Below are positions 17,982 to 26,067 of a stretch of DNA of 49,392 nt, piece by piece. A program made the position numbers and the translations under genes. The notes under the pieces were generated by a model. It saw nothing but the letters and a program-made list of their open reading frames with translations, made no database searches and had not been told where the DNA came from. This DNA is from Cyclobacteriaceae bacterium (lineage in GTDB: Bacteria; Bacteroidota; Bacteroidia; Cytophagales; Cyclobacteriaceae), in NCBI GenBank assembly GCA_021648745.1, contig JAKISE010000015.1, positions 1-49,392 on the forward strand, given 5' to 3'. Numbering within the stretch: the stretch's first letter is position 1; every line of letters starts with the position of its first letter.

Positions 17982-19155
17982 GTAAAATGTCTTTAGCAAC
18001 TTCTGTTTTAGACTTTAACTTAAAACTTTGAGAATTATTTTGTTTATCAATAATAGTTATTTGATTAGTATCTACTTTGAAACCTGCACCCTCATCGTTT
18101 AATGAGTTTAGAACAATCATATCAAAGTTTTTATTGATTAACTTTTGTTGAGCATTTTCGCTTTCATTTTCTGTTTCTAAAGCGAACCCAACATTGAACT
18201 GCCCTTTCTTTTTCTGCTGCCCTAACATTTTTGCAATGTCAACAGTTTTATTTAGTTCCAGGGTTAATTTATCAGACTGTTTTTTAATTTTTTGATCTGC
18301 AACATTAATGGGAGCATAATCTGCTACTGCGGCTGCAAAAATGGCGATGTTGGTTGTGGGGTATACTTTATCGCAAGCTTCAAACATTTCTTGAGAGCTT
18401 GTGACATGTATAATTTTACCTTTAAATGATTTAGTATTTAAGCTGTTTGGCCCAAGAACTAAGGTTACATGCGATCCTTTATGTTGAGCTTCTAATGCTA
18501 GCTCCAATCCCATTTTGCCAGAAGAATGATTGCCAATAAACCTTACAGGGTCAATAGCTTCATAGGTTGGGCCTGCTGTTATTAGTATATTTTTACCAGC
18601 CAGTTTCGAATCCTTTTTAAAATAATCATTAATTTGAGCATAAATATTTTCAGGTTCGGCCATTCTTCCTTTGCCTTCTAGGCCACTTGCCAATTCGCCC
18701 TCTTCTGCATCAATTACCAGCACACCATGGTTATGTAACACTTGAAGTGTTGTATAAGTGCTAGGGTGCTGGTACATATCAAGATCCATTGCAGGTGCTA
18801 CCATAACCGGGCAACGAGCAGAGAGGTAGGTGGTTGTTAATAAATTATCGCTTTGGCCATAGGCCATTTTGGATAAGGTACTAGCCGTTGCTGGGGCTAT
18901 GATTATTAAATCGGCCCAAAGTCCAAGTTCTACATGATTGTTCCAGACCCCGCTTTCGTTCTTTTGAAATTGAGTTAGAACCGGATTATTGCTTAATGTA
19001 GAAAGTGTGAGGGGAGTTATAAAAGAATGAGCAGAGGGTGTCATAATAACTTGCACCTCTGCTCCATTTTTTTTTAGTAGCCTAATCAATAAGGCAGACT
19101 TGTACGCAGCTATTCCTCCACATACTCCCAAAATAATTTTTTTTCCTTGGAGCAT
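17959..19155 (-). CDS. coaBC: Bifunctional phosphopantothenoylcysteine decarboxylase / phosphopantothenate-cysteine ligase
   Basis: 398 residues catalysing two steps of coenzyme A synthesis. The N-terminal FMN decarboxylase half (1-180) has GVCGGIAAYKS, the catalytic His in WNNHVELG, and PAMDLDMYQHPS. The C-terminal ligase half (about 185-398) has ITAGPTYEAIDPVRFIGNHS and the KIKKQSDKLTLEL loop. At the position of the E. coli decarboxylase active-site Cys (ACGDIGPGRM) the sequence reads ASGLEGKGRM, so Ser replaces Cys; I believe this is common in the phylum. It sits between rpoZ and DUF4835. Confidence 0.95.
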   Translation of the reverse strand: MLQGKKIILGVCGGIAAYKSALLIRLLKKNGAEVQVIMTPSAHSFITPLTLSTLSNNPVLTQFQKNESGVWNNHVELGLWADLIIIAPATASTLSKMAYGQSDNLLTTTYLSARCPVMVAPAMDLDMYQHPSTYTTLQVLHNHGVLVIDAEEGELASGLEGKGRMAEPENIYAQINDYFKKDSKLAGKNILITAGPTYEAIDPVRFIGNHSSGKMGLELALEAQHKGSHVTLVLGPNSLNTKSFKGKIIHVTSSQEMFEACDKVYPTTNIAIFAAAVADYAPINVADQKIKKQSDKLTLELNKTVDIAKMLGQQKKKGQFNVGFALETENESENAQQKLINKNFDMIVLNSLNDEGAGFKVDTNQITIIDKQNNSQSFKLKSKTEVAKDILHEIETLL

Positions 19156-19179
19156 ACGGTAAAAATAAAATAATCTAAC

Positions 19180-19500
19180 TTAAAGTTCCGATTCTTCCGA
19201 TTCTTCTTTTAACCTATGCGTAAGCTCGTCTTCCAAAAATTCGTCTGTAGCTAAATTTGTAGGTTTAGGCATTCTCTCGTAAAATCTTGAAATTTCAATT
19301 TGCTCGCGATTTTCGAAAATCTCTTCAAGATTATCTACCGTAGAAGCAAATTCAGCTAGTTTAGAACTTAACTCTTCTTTTACAGTTGCTGAAATTTGAC
19401 GGGCTCTTTTAGAAATAATTGTAACCGACTCATACACATTTTCAGTGTTTTTGGTAAACTCTTGAATATTTCTGGTCTTTAAAGATGCTTGTGATGACAT
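19180..19500 (-). CDS. rpoZ: RNA polymerase omega subunit, Bacteroidota type
   Basis: 106 residues. The core (NVYESVTIISKRARQISATV) is the omega/Rpb6 helix pair that latches the beta-prime C-terminus. The protein is acidic at its end (EESEESEL). It is easily missed because it diverges from proteobacterial omega; the location between bamD and coaBC supports the call. It begins 5 nt after the bamD stop. Confidence 0.9.
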   Translation of the reverse strand: MSSQASLKTRNIQEFTKNTENVYESVTIISKRARQISATVKEELSSKLAEFASTVDNLEEIFENREQIEISRFYERMPKPTNLATDEFLEDELTHRLKEESEESEL

Positions 19501-19505
19501 AATAT

Positions 19506-20315
19506 TTATGATAATTTTTTTTCTAATTGATGAATGGCAGAATCATAAAACTTTTCTGCTTGATCTTGATATGAACTGTTTGGGTAACGATCTACGAATT
19601 CTTCGTATAGTTCAATTACCTCGTTATATCTTTTCTTTTGCTTTGATGGAATACTTTTTTGTGCAACTTTAAAGATAGCCTCAATTTTTAAATATTTCAA
19701 CTCTTCGTTGTACTTTGAGTCGGGATAATCTTTTGCAAAGTTCTCAAATGCTACTTTTGCACTCTTTAACATGCCTATTTTATAGTATTCTTTTGCGTTT
19801 TCGTAGGCCTTTGTTTCGAGCTTAACTTGTAACTCCTGTATAATTTCGTCTGCCTCTTTTAAAAACTCAGAATCCGGGTTTCTATTAATATAGGCTTGTA
19901 AGGCATCAATTGCGTCTCGTGTACTTGTTTGGTCTAACGAGAAAATAGGTGAATCCTGATATAAAGAATACGCATACATAAACTGCGCCTCCATTGCGAA
20001 TTCACTTCTTGCATAAGTTTCGTAAAAAGTTTTGAAATAATGCGCACTTAAAATGTATTGCTTATCTTTAAAATGAGCATAAGCATAGTAAAATTGAGCT
20101 TTTTCCCCTTCAGCTTTTCCCCTAGTTACGGGTAGAACCTCTTCAAAAAGAGATATAGACCTGAAATAGTCTCCTTTCTCGTAATATTCTAATGCTTTAT
20201 TATATTTCAGCTCCCAGTCGCCACTTTTTTGAATTTTTCTAAACTCACTACATGACGTTGCTGAATACAATAAAACTAAGAAAAATACAATTCTTAAAAG
20301 TGCAGCTTTTCGCAT
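19506..20315 (-). CDS. bamD: Outer membrane protein assembly factor BamD, lipoprotein
   Basis: 269 residues. The lipobox SATSC puts the lipidated Cys at position 22. The mature protein is built of TPR-like helices (EYYEKGDYFRSISLFEEVLP, FYYAYAHFKDKQYILSAHYF, and three later pairs), the BamD five-TPR fold that binds BamA and unfolded outer-membrane proteins. It is the first gene of the bamD-rpoZ-coaBC-DUF4835 operon. Confidence 0.93.
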   Translation of the reverse strand: MRKAALLRIVFFLVLLYSATSCSEFRKIQKSGDWELKYNKALEYYEKGDYFRSISLFEEVLPVTRGKAEGEKAQFYYAYAHFKDKQYILSAHYFKTFYETYARSEFAMEAQFMYAYSLYQDSPIFSLDQTSTRDAIDALQAYINRNPDSEFLKEADEIIQELQVKLETKAYENAKEYYKIGMLKSAKVAFENFAKDYPDSKYNEELKYLKIEAIFKVAQKSIPSKQKKRYNEVIELYEEFVDRYPNSSYQDQAEKFYDSAIHQLEKKLS

Positions 20316-20322
20316 AAGGGTG

Positions 20323-20330
20323 CAAATATA
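20323..20330 (-). promoter_or_regulatory. -7 promoter element (TATATTTG) for the bamD operon
   Basis: On the minus strand it reads TATATTTG, an exact TAnnTTTG, only 7 nt before the bamD ATG, so the mRNA leader would be a few nucleotides at most. Confidence 0.5.
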
Positions 20331-20398
20331 GCAGACTCCTTCTTAAAATGAATAAAAATTGTAAAGATGATAACAGAAACTATAAAAGAAAAGTTGAA

Positions 20399-21109
20399 TT
20401 ATTTTCGAACAACCATTTTTTTGGTTGCCACGCCTTCATTGTCGATGTAAAGTGTATAAAAATATACACCTGGATTGTAATTAAGTATAGGTATAGATAA
20501 TCGAGATTCATAGGGTGAAAGTGCAAACTCGCTCACTACGGATCCTAATACACTATGAATGATAACTTTAGCCTCTTTGTCTGGGTTTATATAATTATAA
20601 TTAAAAACAGCTTTCTCTCTAGCTGGGTTCGGATAAACATCACTTAATTCAATTACATCAGAGCTAAACAGTATCCCTGCTTTTGCTTTTTCTTTAATTG
20701 AGTAATTAACTTCAACCTCAACGCTTTCAGTAACGTCTGATAAATTATATATCAAATATTTAACCGAACTGTTGCCTGGCACAAGCCCTGTTTCTAAAGT
20801 TGTTGAAAACCCATCAAAAATTTGACCAGGATAAAGTTTTATAATTGTATGACCCGACACAATATTGTTTTCGCTACAGTCGTTATTAATGCAAAAGGTA
20901 GAGGTTTGGCTCGACCTTATATTTTCGTTAATTTTTTCTATCTCTATTAATAGTATGTGGTTCGAAATATTCTGAAATTTAATTACCGTGGAAGAGGAAG
21001 ATCCCACTTGCGCATCTATGTTTAGATTGGAATCAACCACCTTGAGGCTTTGGCTCCAAGCAAATGAGGAGGCAAGTAGTAGGGCTAATATGTATATTAT
21101 GCTTTTCAC
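20399..21109 (-). CDS. Secreted protein with T9SS type A sorting domain
   Basis: 236 residues from GTG 21109. The frame extends 24 codons further to TTG 21181, but GTG gives a clean signal peptide (MKSIIYILALLLASSFAWSQ). The middle is a beta-rich region of about 120 residues without a family I recognise. The last 80 residues begin with VYPNPAREKAVFNY and end PGVYFYTLYIDNEGVATKKM-VVRK, the type A C-terminal signal for export by the type IX system and usually anchoring to the surface. The two Cys near TFCINNDCSENN may form a disulphide. It could be an adhesin-like small surface protein; the function is unknown. Confidence 0.85.
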   Translation of the reverse strand: MKSIIYILALLLASSFAWSQSLKVVDSNLNIDAQVGSSSSTVIKFQNISNHILLIEIEKINENIRSSQTSTFCINNDCSENNIVSGHTIIKLYPGQIFDGFSTTLETGLVPGNSSVKYLIYNLSDVTESVEVEVNYSIKEKAKAGILFSSDVIELSDVYPNPAREKAVFNYNYINPDKEAKVIIHSVLGSVVSEFALSPYESRLSIPILNYNPGVYFYTLYIDNEGVATKKMVVRK

Positions 21110-21199
21110 GTATAATAGAATGCAATTATGCACCTTATAAATATACGCATTAACTTTGTGTAAGTTTGAGTAATTTACCAATTAGTTTACAAGCAGGAG

Positions 21200-22819
21200 T
21201 TAGTCGACTTTTTTTGATGGTTTTTTGAGCAGGTTTTTTTTACGCTTTTTCTCGAGGTTTATGGGTATGTTTAATATGCTTTCTTGGTACTCAACCTCTA
21301 CCTCTTGATCAATTTCATTTTCGAGCAAATCGATCTTTTGTGGTTTTTCGCTTCCTCTCCATATAAAACCATTTAGTTTAATATCTGATGTTTTAAGCTC
21401 CTGTGGAGGAATGAACTTGCCCTCAGGCTTTACTAAAAATGACGCATCGGTGAGTTTTCGATCTTCAAACCTTAAAACAATATCACTGCAAATGATGTTA
21501 TTCATACCAACCAAGTTTTTGGTTTTCTCGTCTCTCATAAAAAAGATGCTTTCTCCATTGCCATACACATTTACCTTTTCAAGTCCTTCGTTTTTAAACC
21601 AAGCCACCATCTCTCTCCCTTTTATTTGGTTATAGTACTCAGCAGAGTCTGAAGAAGCCACAAAAGCTTTAGGGTAAAGCACCATTTTGTCAAGCCCTTT
21701 TTTAAGTAGAAAAATATCTATGGTATCGCCAGACATCTGGTTTTCGCCAGACCAAAGCACAGGGTCTCCATAGAGGGTCATGATCGAATCTGCTTGAAAG
21801 TAGGAGATGGAGTCGCTAAGACCTATTAAGTCTTTTTTAAAAATTTTAACATTTGAATAAGCAAGTAATCTTTTTTCTGCATTGTTTTCACTATCGATAG
21901 AAACCAATGTGTCGGCCGTCATATATAAAGTGTCTTTCTCATCTATCATTTTTAGCAGCGGTCTATCAAATATCTTGGTTACCTGAGTAAGCTTATTCAT
22001 AATAGCCTTTTGACCTGTGATTACAATATTTTCATCTTTTGATAGCATGTAAACATTACCTGTAGCTGTATAAACCCCACGAATGTCATCCAAATTCATC
22101 TTATTCCCTTTTAGATAATAAGACTCTGTTTCTGCTATACCTTTATATAAGTTGGAGCTTTTTATTTTAGTTTCGTAAATACCTTCTGTATAATTAAATA
22201 TGTTTCCATCTACATCTGTTATTTCAGTGGGTGCAACAAAATATACAATGCCAGTTCGTGTGTTATAAACGAGTGTATCTGAGCGAAGCGTTTTTTCTTT
22301 ATTGGTGCCAACCACATTTGTTTTGAAAGACGAAAAACTGGAGTTCGTGTTGAAATATCCTTTTTCACTTGTTAACACATTGGTGGAGTCAACTACTTTT
22401 CCTTTGTTAAAATAGGTAGCAATGTTGGTGTTGCGGTCATAATCGAGGTAATCGGTAAAGAGCTGCATTTGATCTAGCTTTGTAAGAACAACGTTGTTTC
22501 TAAGCTGGGCTATTTTAGTATTGCCATTATAATGTAGGGTTTTGGCAGTTAATGTTATTGAATCACCATCTATAATTTTAACATGCCCAAAAGCATCTAA
22601 ATAGTTTGTTTTTTTTACTAATACAGCTGAATCACAATAAAATATGGTGCCTTTGTGGGTAAACTTTACATTGCCCGTTACAATCATGTAGTTTACACCA
22701 TTTTTTCTAAGCCCGGTTGCTTTGTTTGCTCCTGGCTCAAGCTTAATTTTTTTCTGGGCACTAGCTTCTTGTATTCCTACAACAAACAGAAAAAAAAGAA
22801 AAATTATGAGTAGTCGCAT
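21200..22819 (-). CDS. LptA/OstA-like periplasmic protein
   Basis: 539 residues with signal peptide MRLLIIFLFFLFVVGIQEAS. The mature protein is made of repeated beta-jellyroll strands of the OstA/LptA type (VTGNVKFTHKGTIFYCDSAV, FGHVKIIDGDSITLTAKTLH, YNKG-VVDST...). LptA-like proteins bridge lipopolysaccharide from inner to outer membrane; long multi-repeat forms like this are typical of Bacteroidota. The tail is strongly basic (LEKKRKKNLLKKPSKK). The gene is divergent from tilS, with a small element between them. Confidence 0.88.
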   Translation of the reverse strand: MRLLIIFLFFLFVVGIQEASAQKKIKLEPGANKATGLRKNGVNYMIVTGNVKFTHKGTIFYCDSAVLVKKTNYLDAFGHVKIIDGDSITLTAKTLHYNGNTKIAQLRNNVVLTKLDQMQLFTDYLDYDRNTNIATYFNKGKVVDSTNVLTSEKGYFNTNSSFSSFKTNVVGTNKEKTLRSDTLVYNTRTGIVYFVAPTEITDVDGNIFNYTEGIYETKIKSSNLYKGIAETESYYLKGNKMNLDDIRGVYTATGNVYMLSKDENIVITGQKAIMNKLTQVTKIFDRPLLKMIDEKDTLYMTADTLVSIDSENNAEKRLLAYSNVKIFKKDLIGLSDSISYFQADSIMTLYGDPVLWSGENQMSGDTIDIFLLKKGLDKMVLYPKAFVASSDSAEYYNQIKGREMVAWFKNEGLEKVNVYGNGESIFFMRDEKTKNLVGMNNIICSDIVLRFEDRKLTDASFLVKPEGKFIPPQELKTSDIKLNGFIWRGSEKPQKIDLLENEIDQEVEVEYQESILNIPINLEKKRKKNLLKKPSKKVD

Positions 22820-22852
22820 CTATAATTTATAATGTGTTTTTCAGTAAAGTTT

Positions 22853-22882
22853 CAAAACTACTACATAGTAACCTGAGTTCAA
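22853..22882 (-). promoter_or_regulatory. Promoter of the LptA-like gene, with -33 half inside the family 2 element
   Basis: On the minus strand TTG (22880-22882), a 19-bp spacer and TAGTTTTG (22853-22860) reproduce the Bacteroidota -33/-7 layout. The -7 is 33 nt before the ATG at 22819. The -33 TTG lies inside the terminal inverted repeat of the element at 22871-23035. Confidence 0.5.
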
Positions 22883-23035
22883 CCTAAGGAATACTGTCAG
22901 CTTTAAGTGAAAATTTCATAAGCAACTCAAATTTATGTAGGACTAACGAGTTAATTCAAAGAAATTTGAGGAAGTTTAGGAAAATCTCACCTACTACCTT
23001 ATCTTCTGACTGCATTCCTTAGGTTGAACTCAGGT
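22871..23035. mobile_element. Small inverted-repeat element (MITE-like), family 2, short copy
   Basis: 165 bp, no coding frame. Perfect 22-bp terminal inverted repeats at 22871-22892 and 23014-23035 (outer end ACCTGAGTTCAACC), extending to 30 bp with two mismatches. TAGTA is duplicated directly outside both ends (22866-22870, 23036-23040), a 5-bp target duplication. Its first 120 nt are 95% identical to the element at 27781-28042, and it lacks a 97-nt block present there. It lies in the divergent region between the LptA-like gene and tilS. No transposase in the window carries these ends. Confidence 0.88.
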
Positions 23036-23078
23036 TAGTAAATTGAAACGAGATAACTTAATGCTACCCTATTTTGTA

Positions 23079-23086
23079 TATTTTTG
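23079..23086 (+). promoter_or_regulatory. Possible -7 promoter element (TATTTTTG) for tilS
   Basis: Exact TAnnTTTG, ending 4 nt before the tilS ATG, which would give a leaderless or nearly leaderless transcript. No -33 TTG at standard spacing. Confidence 0.35.
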
Positions 23087-23090
23087 AAAA

Positions 23091-24410
23091 ATGATTCCCA
23101 AATTTCTATCATTTATAGGTAGCAATAATATTGCCATTAAAAATACTAAAATTTTATTGGCCACAAGTGGAGGAATAGATTCTGTTGTTTTGGCTCATCT
23201 GTTTAATCAGTTGGAAGTTAATTTCGGCTTAGCTCATTGCAATTTTAAACTTAGAGGAAAGGAATCTGATGAGGATGAGAAATTTGTTAGAAAGTTAGCA
23301 ATTGAGTTAGGGGTTGAAGTGCATATAACAACTTTTGATACAGAACAAGTTGCTAAGTCACGAGGAGTCTCAATTCAAATGGCTGCTCGAGAACTACGTT
23401 ACACTTGGTTTGAAGATATAAGAGAGAATCATTTGTACGACTATGTAGCTACAGCACACCATAAAGGCGATGTTGTTGAAACAGTGCTTTTTAATTTATC
23501 AAAGGGAGCTGGGTTAGAGGGCTTGCACGGGATAAGAGCTAAGCGTGGTAAGCTAATTCGGCCAATGCTTTTTGCCAATAGAATTGAGATACAGGAGTTT
23601 GCACAAAAAGAATCCATAAAATGGAGAGAGGATAGTTCCAATAAATCTATAAAGTATAGCAGAAATAAAATTAGGCATCAAGTAATTCCGGTTTTAGAAG
23701 AAATAAACCCAAAGGCGCAAGATTCCATTTACACTACAAGCGCTCGTATTAATGATGCTGAGAGTTTTATGCATTATGCATTAAAGGATGTATTTGCATC
23801 TCTGATTGAAAAAAAATCAGAGACATCTATTATTAATGTAAATAGGCTAATAGCAATACCGGGCTGTAAGTATGTTTTATATGAAATTTTAAAAACGTTC
23901 GGATTTAATTTTAGTCAGGTTGAAAGCATAGCAGTGTCCTTAACAGGAGTGTCGGGCAAGTTGTTTTACAGTGCAACTCATGTGGCAAATATTGATAGAA
24001 ACACTTTGCTGATTTCTCCTCTTACAGAGCCACAACAAGATAGCTGGATTCAAGGTACGGAAGAAAATCAGGTTATAAAAGGCATTACCATATCAACAAA
24101 AAATATTGTTAGGGAAAACTATTCTATAAAATCCAGTAACCGAATATTGGCTTTGGATAAATCAAAATTAAAGTTTCCGCTTAAAATTAGAAGATGGGAA
24201 AGGGGAGATATTTTTTATCCACTAGGAATGACCGGCAAAAAAAAGCTAAGTGATTATATGATAGATGCTAAAATTCCTGTAAACTTGAAAGAACAGATTT
24301 TAGTAGTAATATCTGATAGCAAAATTGTGGGTATCTTAAACCATAGATTGGATAGAAGGTTTAAAATTGACGAAGACACAAAGACTGTATTTGAAATTAC
24401 TTGTAAATAG
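23091..24410 (+). CDS. tilS: tRNA(Ile)-lysidine synthase
   Basis: 439 residues. The PP-loop ATP-binding motif SGGIDS is at 26-31. HCNFKLRGKESDEDE and the ATAHHKGDVVETVLFNLSKG segment are TilS-specific, and the C-terminal substrate domain has RRWERGDIFYPLGMTG. It adds lysine to C34 of the tRNA-Ile CAU anticodon, changing both charging and codon reading to AUA; essential in most bacteria. The cNMP-binding gene follows after 5 nt. Confidence 0.95.
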   Translation: MIPKFLSFIGSNNIAIKNTKILLATSGGIDSVVLAHLFNQLEVNFGLAHCNFKLRGKESDEDEKFVRKLAIELGVEVHITTFDTEQVAKSRGVSIQMAARELRYTWFEDIRENHLYDYVATAHHKGDVVETVLFNLSKGAGLEGLHGIRAKRGKLIRPMLFANRIEIQEFAQKESIKWREDSSNKSIKYSRNKIRHQVIPVLEEINPKAQDSIYTTSARINDAESFMHYALKDVFASLIEKKSETSIINVNRLIAIPGCKYVLYEILKTFGFNFSQVESIAVSLTGVSGKLFYSATHVANIDRNTLLISPLTEPQQDSWIQGTEENQVIKGITISTKNIVRENYSIKSSNRILALDKSKLKFPLKIRRWERGDIFYPLGMTGKKKLSDYMIDAKIPVNLKEQILVVISDSKIVGILNHRLDRRFKIDEDTKTVFEITCK

Positions 24411-24415
24411 TAAAA

Positions 24416-24940
24416 ATGTTTAACCCTTTTAAAAAAACTTACGAAACCGATGAGCAAGAGATGCTTTCATACCTGAGTGAGTTAATTTTATTTTCCACGT
24501 TAACACAAGATCAGAGGGCACTCTTTTTGCCTCATTTACATAAGAGGTCTTATAAAAAAGATGAAATTATTTTTCTTCGAAACGACCCAGCACATGCACT
24601 ATACATGTTAACAGATGGGGAAGTAGCACTTACCCTTGACCAAGAAAAAAGCACCGAAGTAATTACATACTTAGATAAAGGGAGCATTTTTGGGGAGACT
24701 TGTATTTTGGTTAACAAAAAAAGACTTGCCAATGCGGTTTCGGTAAGTGAAACTTCTACCATGTACGTTCTTCCTCAAGTAAGCATTCATGATATTTTTA
24801 GCTCTAACTTAAATATTAAAGTAAAAATGCTAGAAGCCGTTGCCAACCTTTACCATGACGTAAATGGTGATATCTTAAAAACCTACCAGAACTCCCAAGG
24901 GTTTTTTTATATGTCGCATGTTTATAACAGTAAAAAATAG
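24416..24940 (+). CDS. Stand-alone cyclic-nucleotide-binding domain protein
   Basis: 174 residues. A single CRP/CAP_ED-type beta barrel (about 25-135) with the phosphate-binding cassette FGETCILVNKKRLANAV, in which the Gly-Glu and the Arg that contacts cyclic nucleotide phosphate are kept. No helix-turn-helix follows; the C-terminal 40 residues are helical with a YHDVNGDIL segment, so it is not a transcription factor of the usual Crp/Fnr layout. It lies 5 nt after tilS and probably shares its transcript. The role is unknown. Confidence 0.85.
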   Translation: MFNPFKKTYETDEQEMLSYLSELILFSTLTQDQRALFLPHLHKRSYKKDEIIFLRNDPAHALYMLTDGEVALTLDQEKSTEVITYLDKGSIFGETCILVNKKRLANAVSVSETSTMYVLPQVSIHDIFSSNLNIKVKMLEAVANLYHDVNGDILKTYQNSQGFFYMSHVYNSKK

Positions 24941-24962
24941 CGTTTATACTTAATTGGTTTCG

Positions 24963-24970
24963 TATTTTTG
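24963..24970 (+). promoter_or_regulatory. -7 promoter element (TATTTTTG) for mdh
   Basis: Exact TAnnTTTG in the 119-bp gap between the cNMP gene and mdh, 89 nt before the mdh ATG. The long leader contrasts with other genes in the window. Confidence 0.45.
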
Positions 24971-25059
24971 CCACTGAAAAAATGTAAGATTTTAAAGCAA
25001 TAATTGTTTATTGCCAGCTATAGAGTTTGGTTTTAGCAATTGTTATAAATAATAAGCAA

Positions 25060-25989
25060 ATGAAAGTAACAGTAGTAGGAGCAGGTAATGTAGGAGCAAC
25101 CTGTGCTGATGTTTTAGCATATCGCGAAATTGCAAACGAAGTAGTTTTGGTAGATATAAAAGAGGGTGTTGCAGAAGGAAAAGCACTTGACATTTGGCAA
25201 AAGTCGCCTATCAATTTATACGACACCCGTACGGTTGGTTCAACAGGTGACTATAGCAAAACAGCAGATTCTGATGTGGTAGTTATTACTTCGGGTTTAC
25301 CCCGTAAACCAGGTATGACAAGGGATGACCTCATTCAAACAAATGCAGGAATTGTGAAATCGGTAACAGAAAGTGTTATTCAACACTCTCCTAATGCTAT
25401 ACTAATTATTGTGTCAAATCCTTTAGATGTAATGACATACCAAGCACATATGTCTTCGAAATTACCCAAAACTAAGGTAATTGGCATGGCAGGTATTTTA
25501 GATACTGCTAGATACAGAGCTTTCTTAGCGGAGGCTCTGAATGTATCTCCTAAAGACATTCAAGCAGTATTAATGGGTGGTCATGGCGACACGATGGTGC
25601 CATTACCAAGATATACGACAGTTGGTGGCATACCTGTAACCGAGTTAATTGGTAAAGAGGAACTAGATGCCATTATAGAACGCACAAAATTTGGAGGTGG
25701 AGAATTGGTTAAGTTAATGGGCACATCAGCTTGGTATGCTCCAGGTGCGGCAGCAGCTCAAATGGTTGAGGCAATTGTAAAAGACCAAAGAAGAGTATTT
25801 CCTGTGTGTATTAAACTAGATGGTGAATATGGAATTGATGATTGCTATTTAGGTGTGCCAGTGGTGCTTGGAAAAAATGGTGTTGAAAAAGTGCTTGAAC
25901 TTGAATTAAATGCCGAAGAGAAAGAAATGTTAGAAGTATCTAGAGGTCATGTGAAAGAAGTAATGGCTGTTTTGGATAATTTGAATTAG
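25060..25989 (+). CDS. mdh: Malate dehydrogenase (LDH-like type)
   Basis: 309 residues from ATG 25060 (the frame's TTG at 25027 is an extension). NAD-binding loop VVGAGNVGATCAD, then VDIKEG with the Asp that selects NAD. Substrate residues: RKPGMTRDDL (the two Arg flanking the mobile loop), VSNPLDVMTYQ, and catalytic His in GGHGDTMVPL. It oxidises malate to oxaloacetate in the TCA cycle. Monocistronic: its own promoter element and a perfect terminator follow. Confidence 0.96.
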   Translation: MKVTVVGAGNVGATCADVLAYREIANEVVLVDIKEGVAEGKALDIWQKSPINLYDTRTVGSTGDYSKTADSDVVVITSGLPRKPGMTRDDLIQTNAGIVKSVTESVIQHSPNAILIIVSNPLDVMTYQAHMSSKLPKTKVIGMAGILDTARYRAFLAEALNVSPKDIQAVLMGGHGDTMVPLPRYTTVGGIPVTELIGKEELDAIIERTKFGGGELVKLMGTSAWYAPGAAAAQMVEAIVKDQRRVFPVCIKLDGEYGIDDCYLGVPVVLGKNGVEKVLELELNAEEKEMLEVSRGHVKEVMAVLDNLN

Positions 25990-26010
25990 CAAGATCTAAA
26001 TAATAAACGA

Positions 26011-26042
26011 AGCCCTGCATTTAAGTATGCAGGGCTTTTTTT
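26011..26042 (+). terminator. Rho-independent terminator of mdh
   Basis: Perfect 10-bp stem AGCCCTGCAT / ATGCAGGGCT with a 6-nt loop (TTAAGT), followed by a T-tract. It ends 26 nt before the next gene's start. Confidence 0.93.
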
Positions 26043-26067
26043 ATCTTCACGATATAATCTATTTAAA

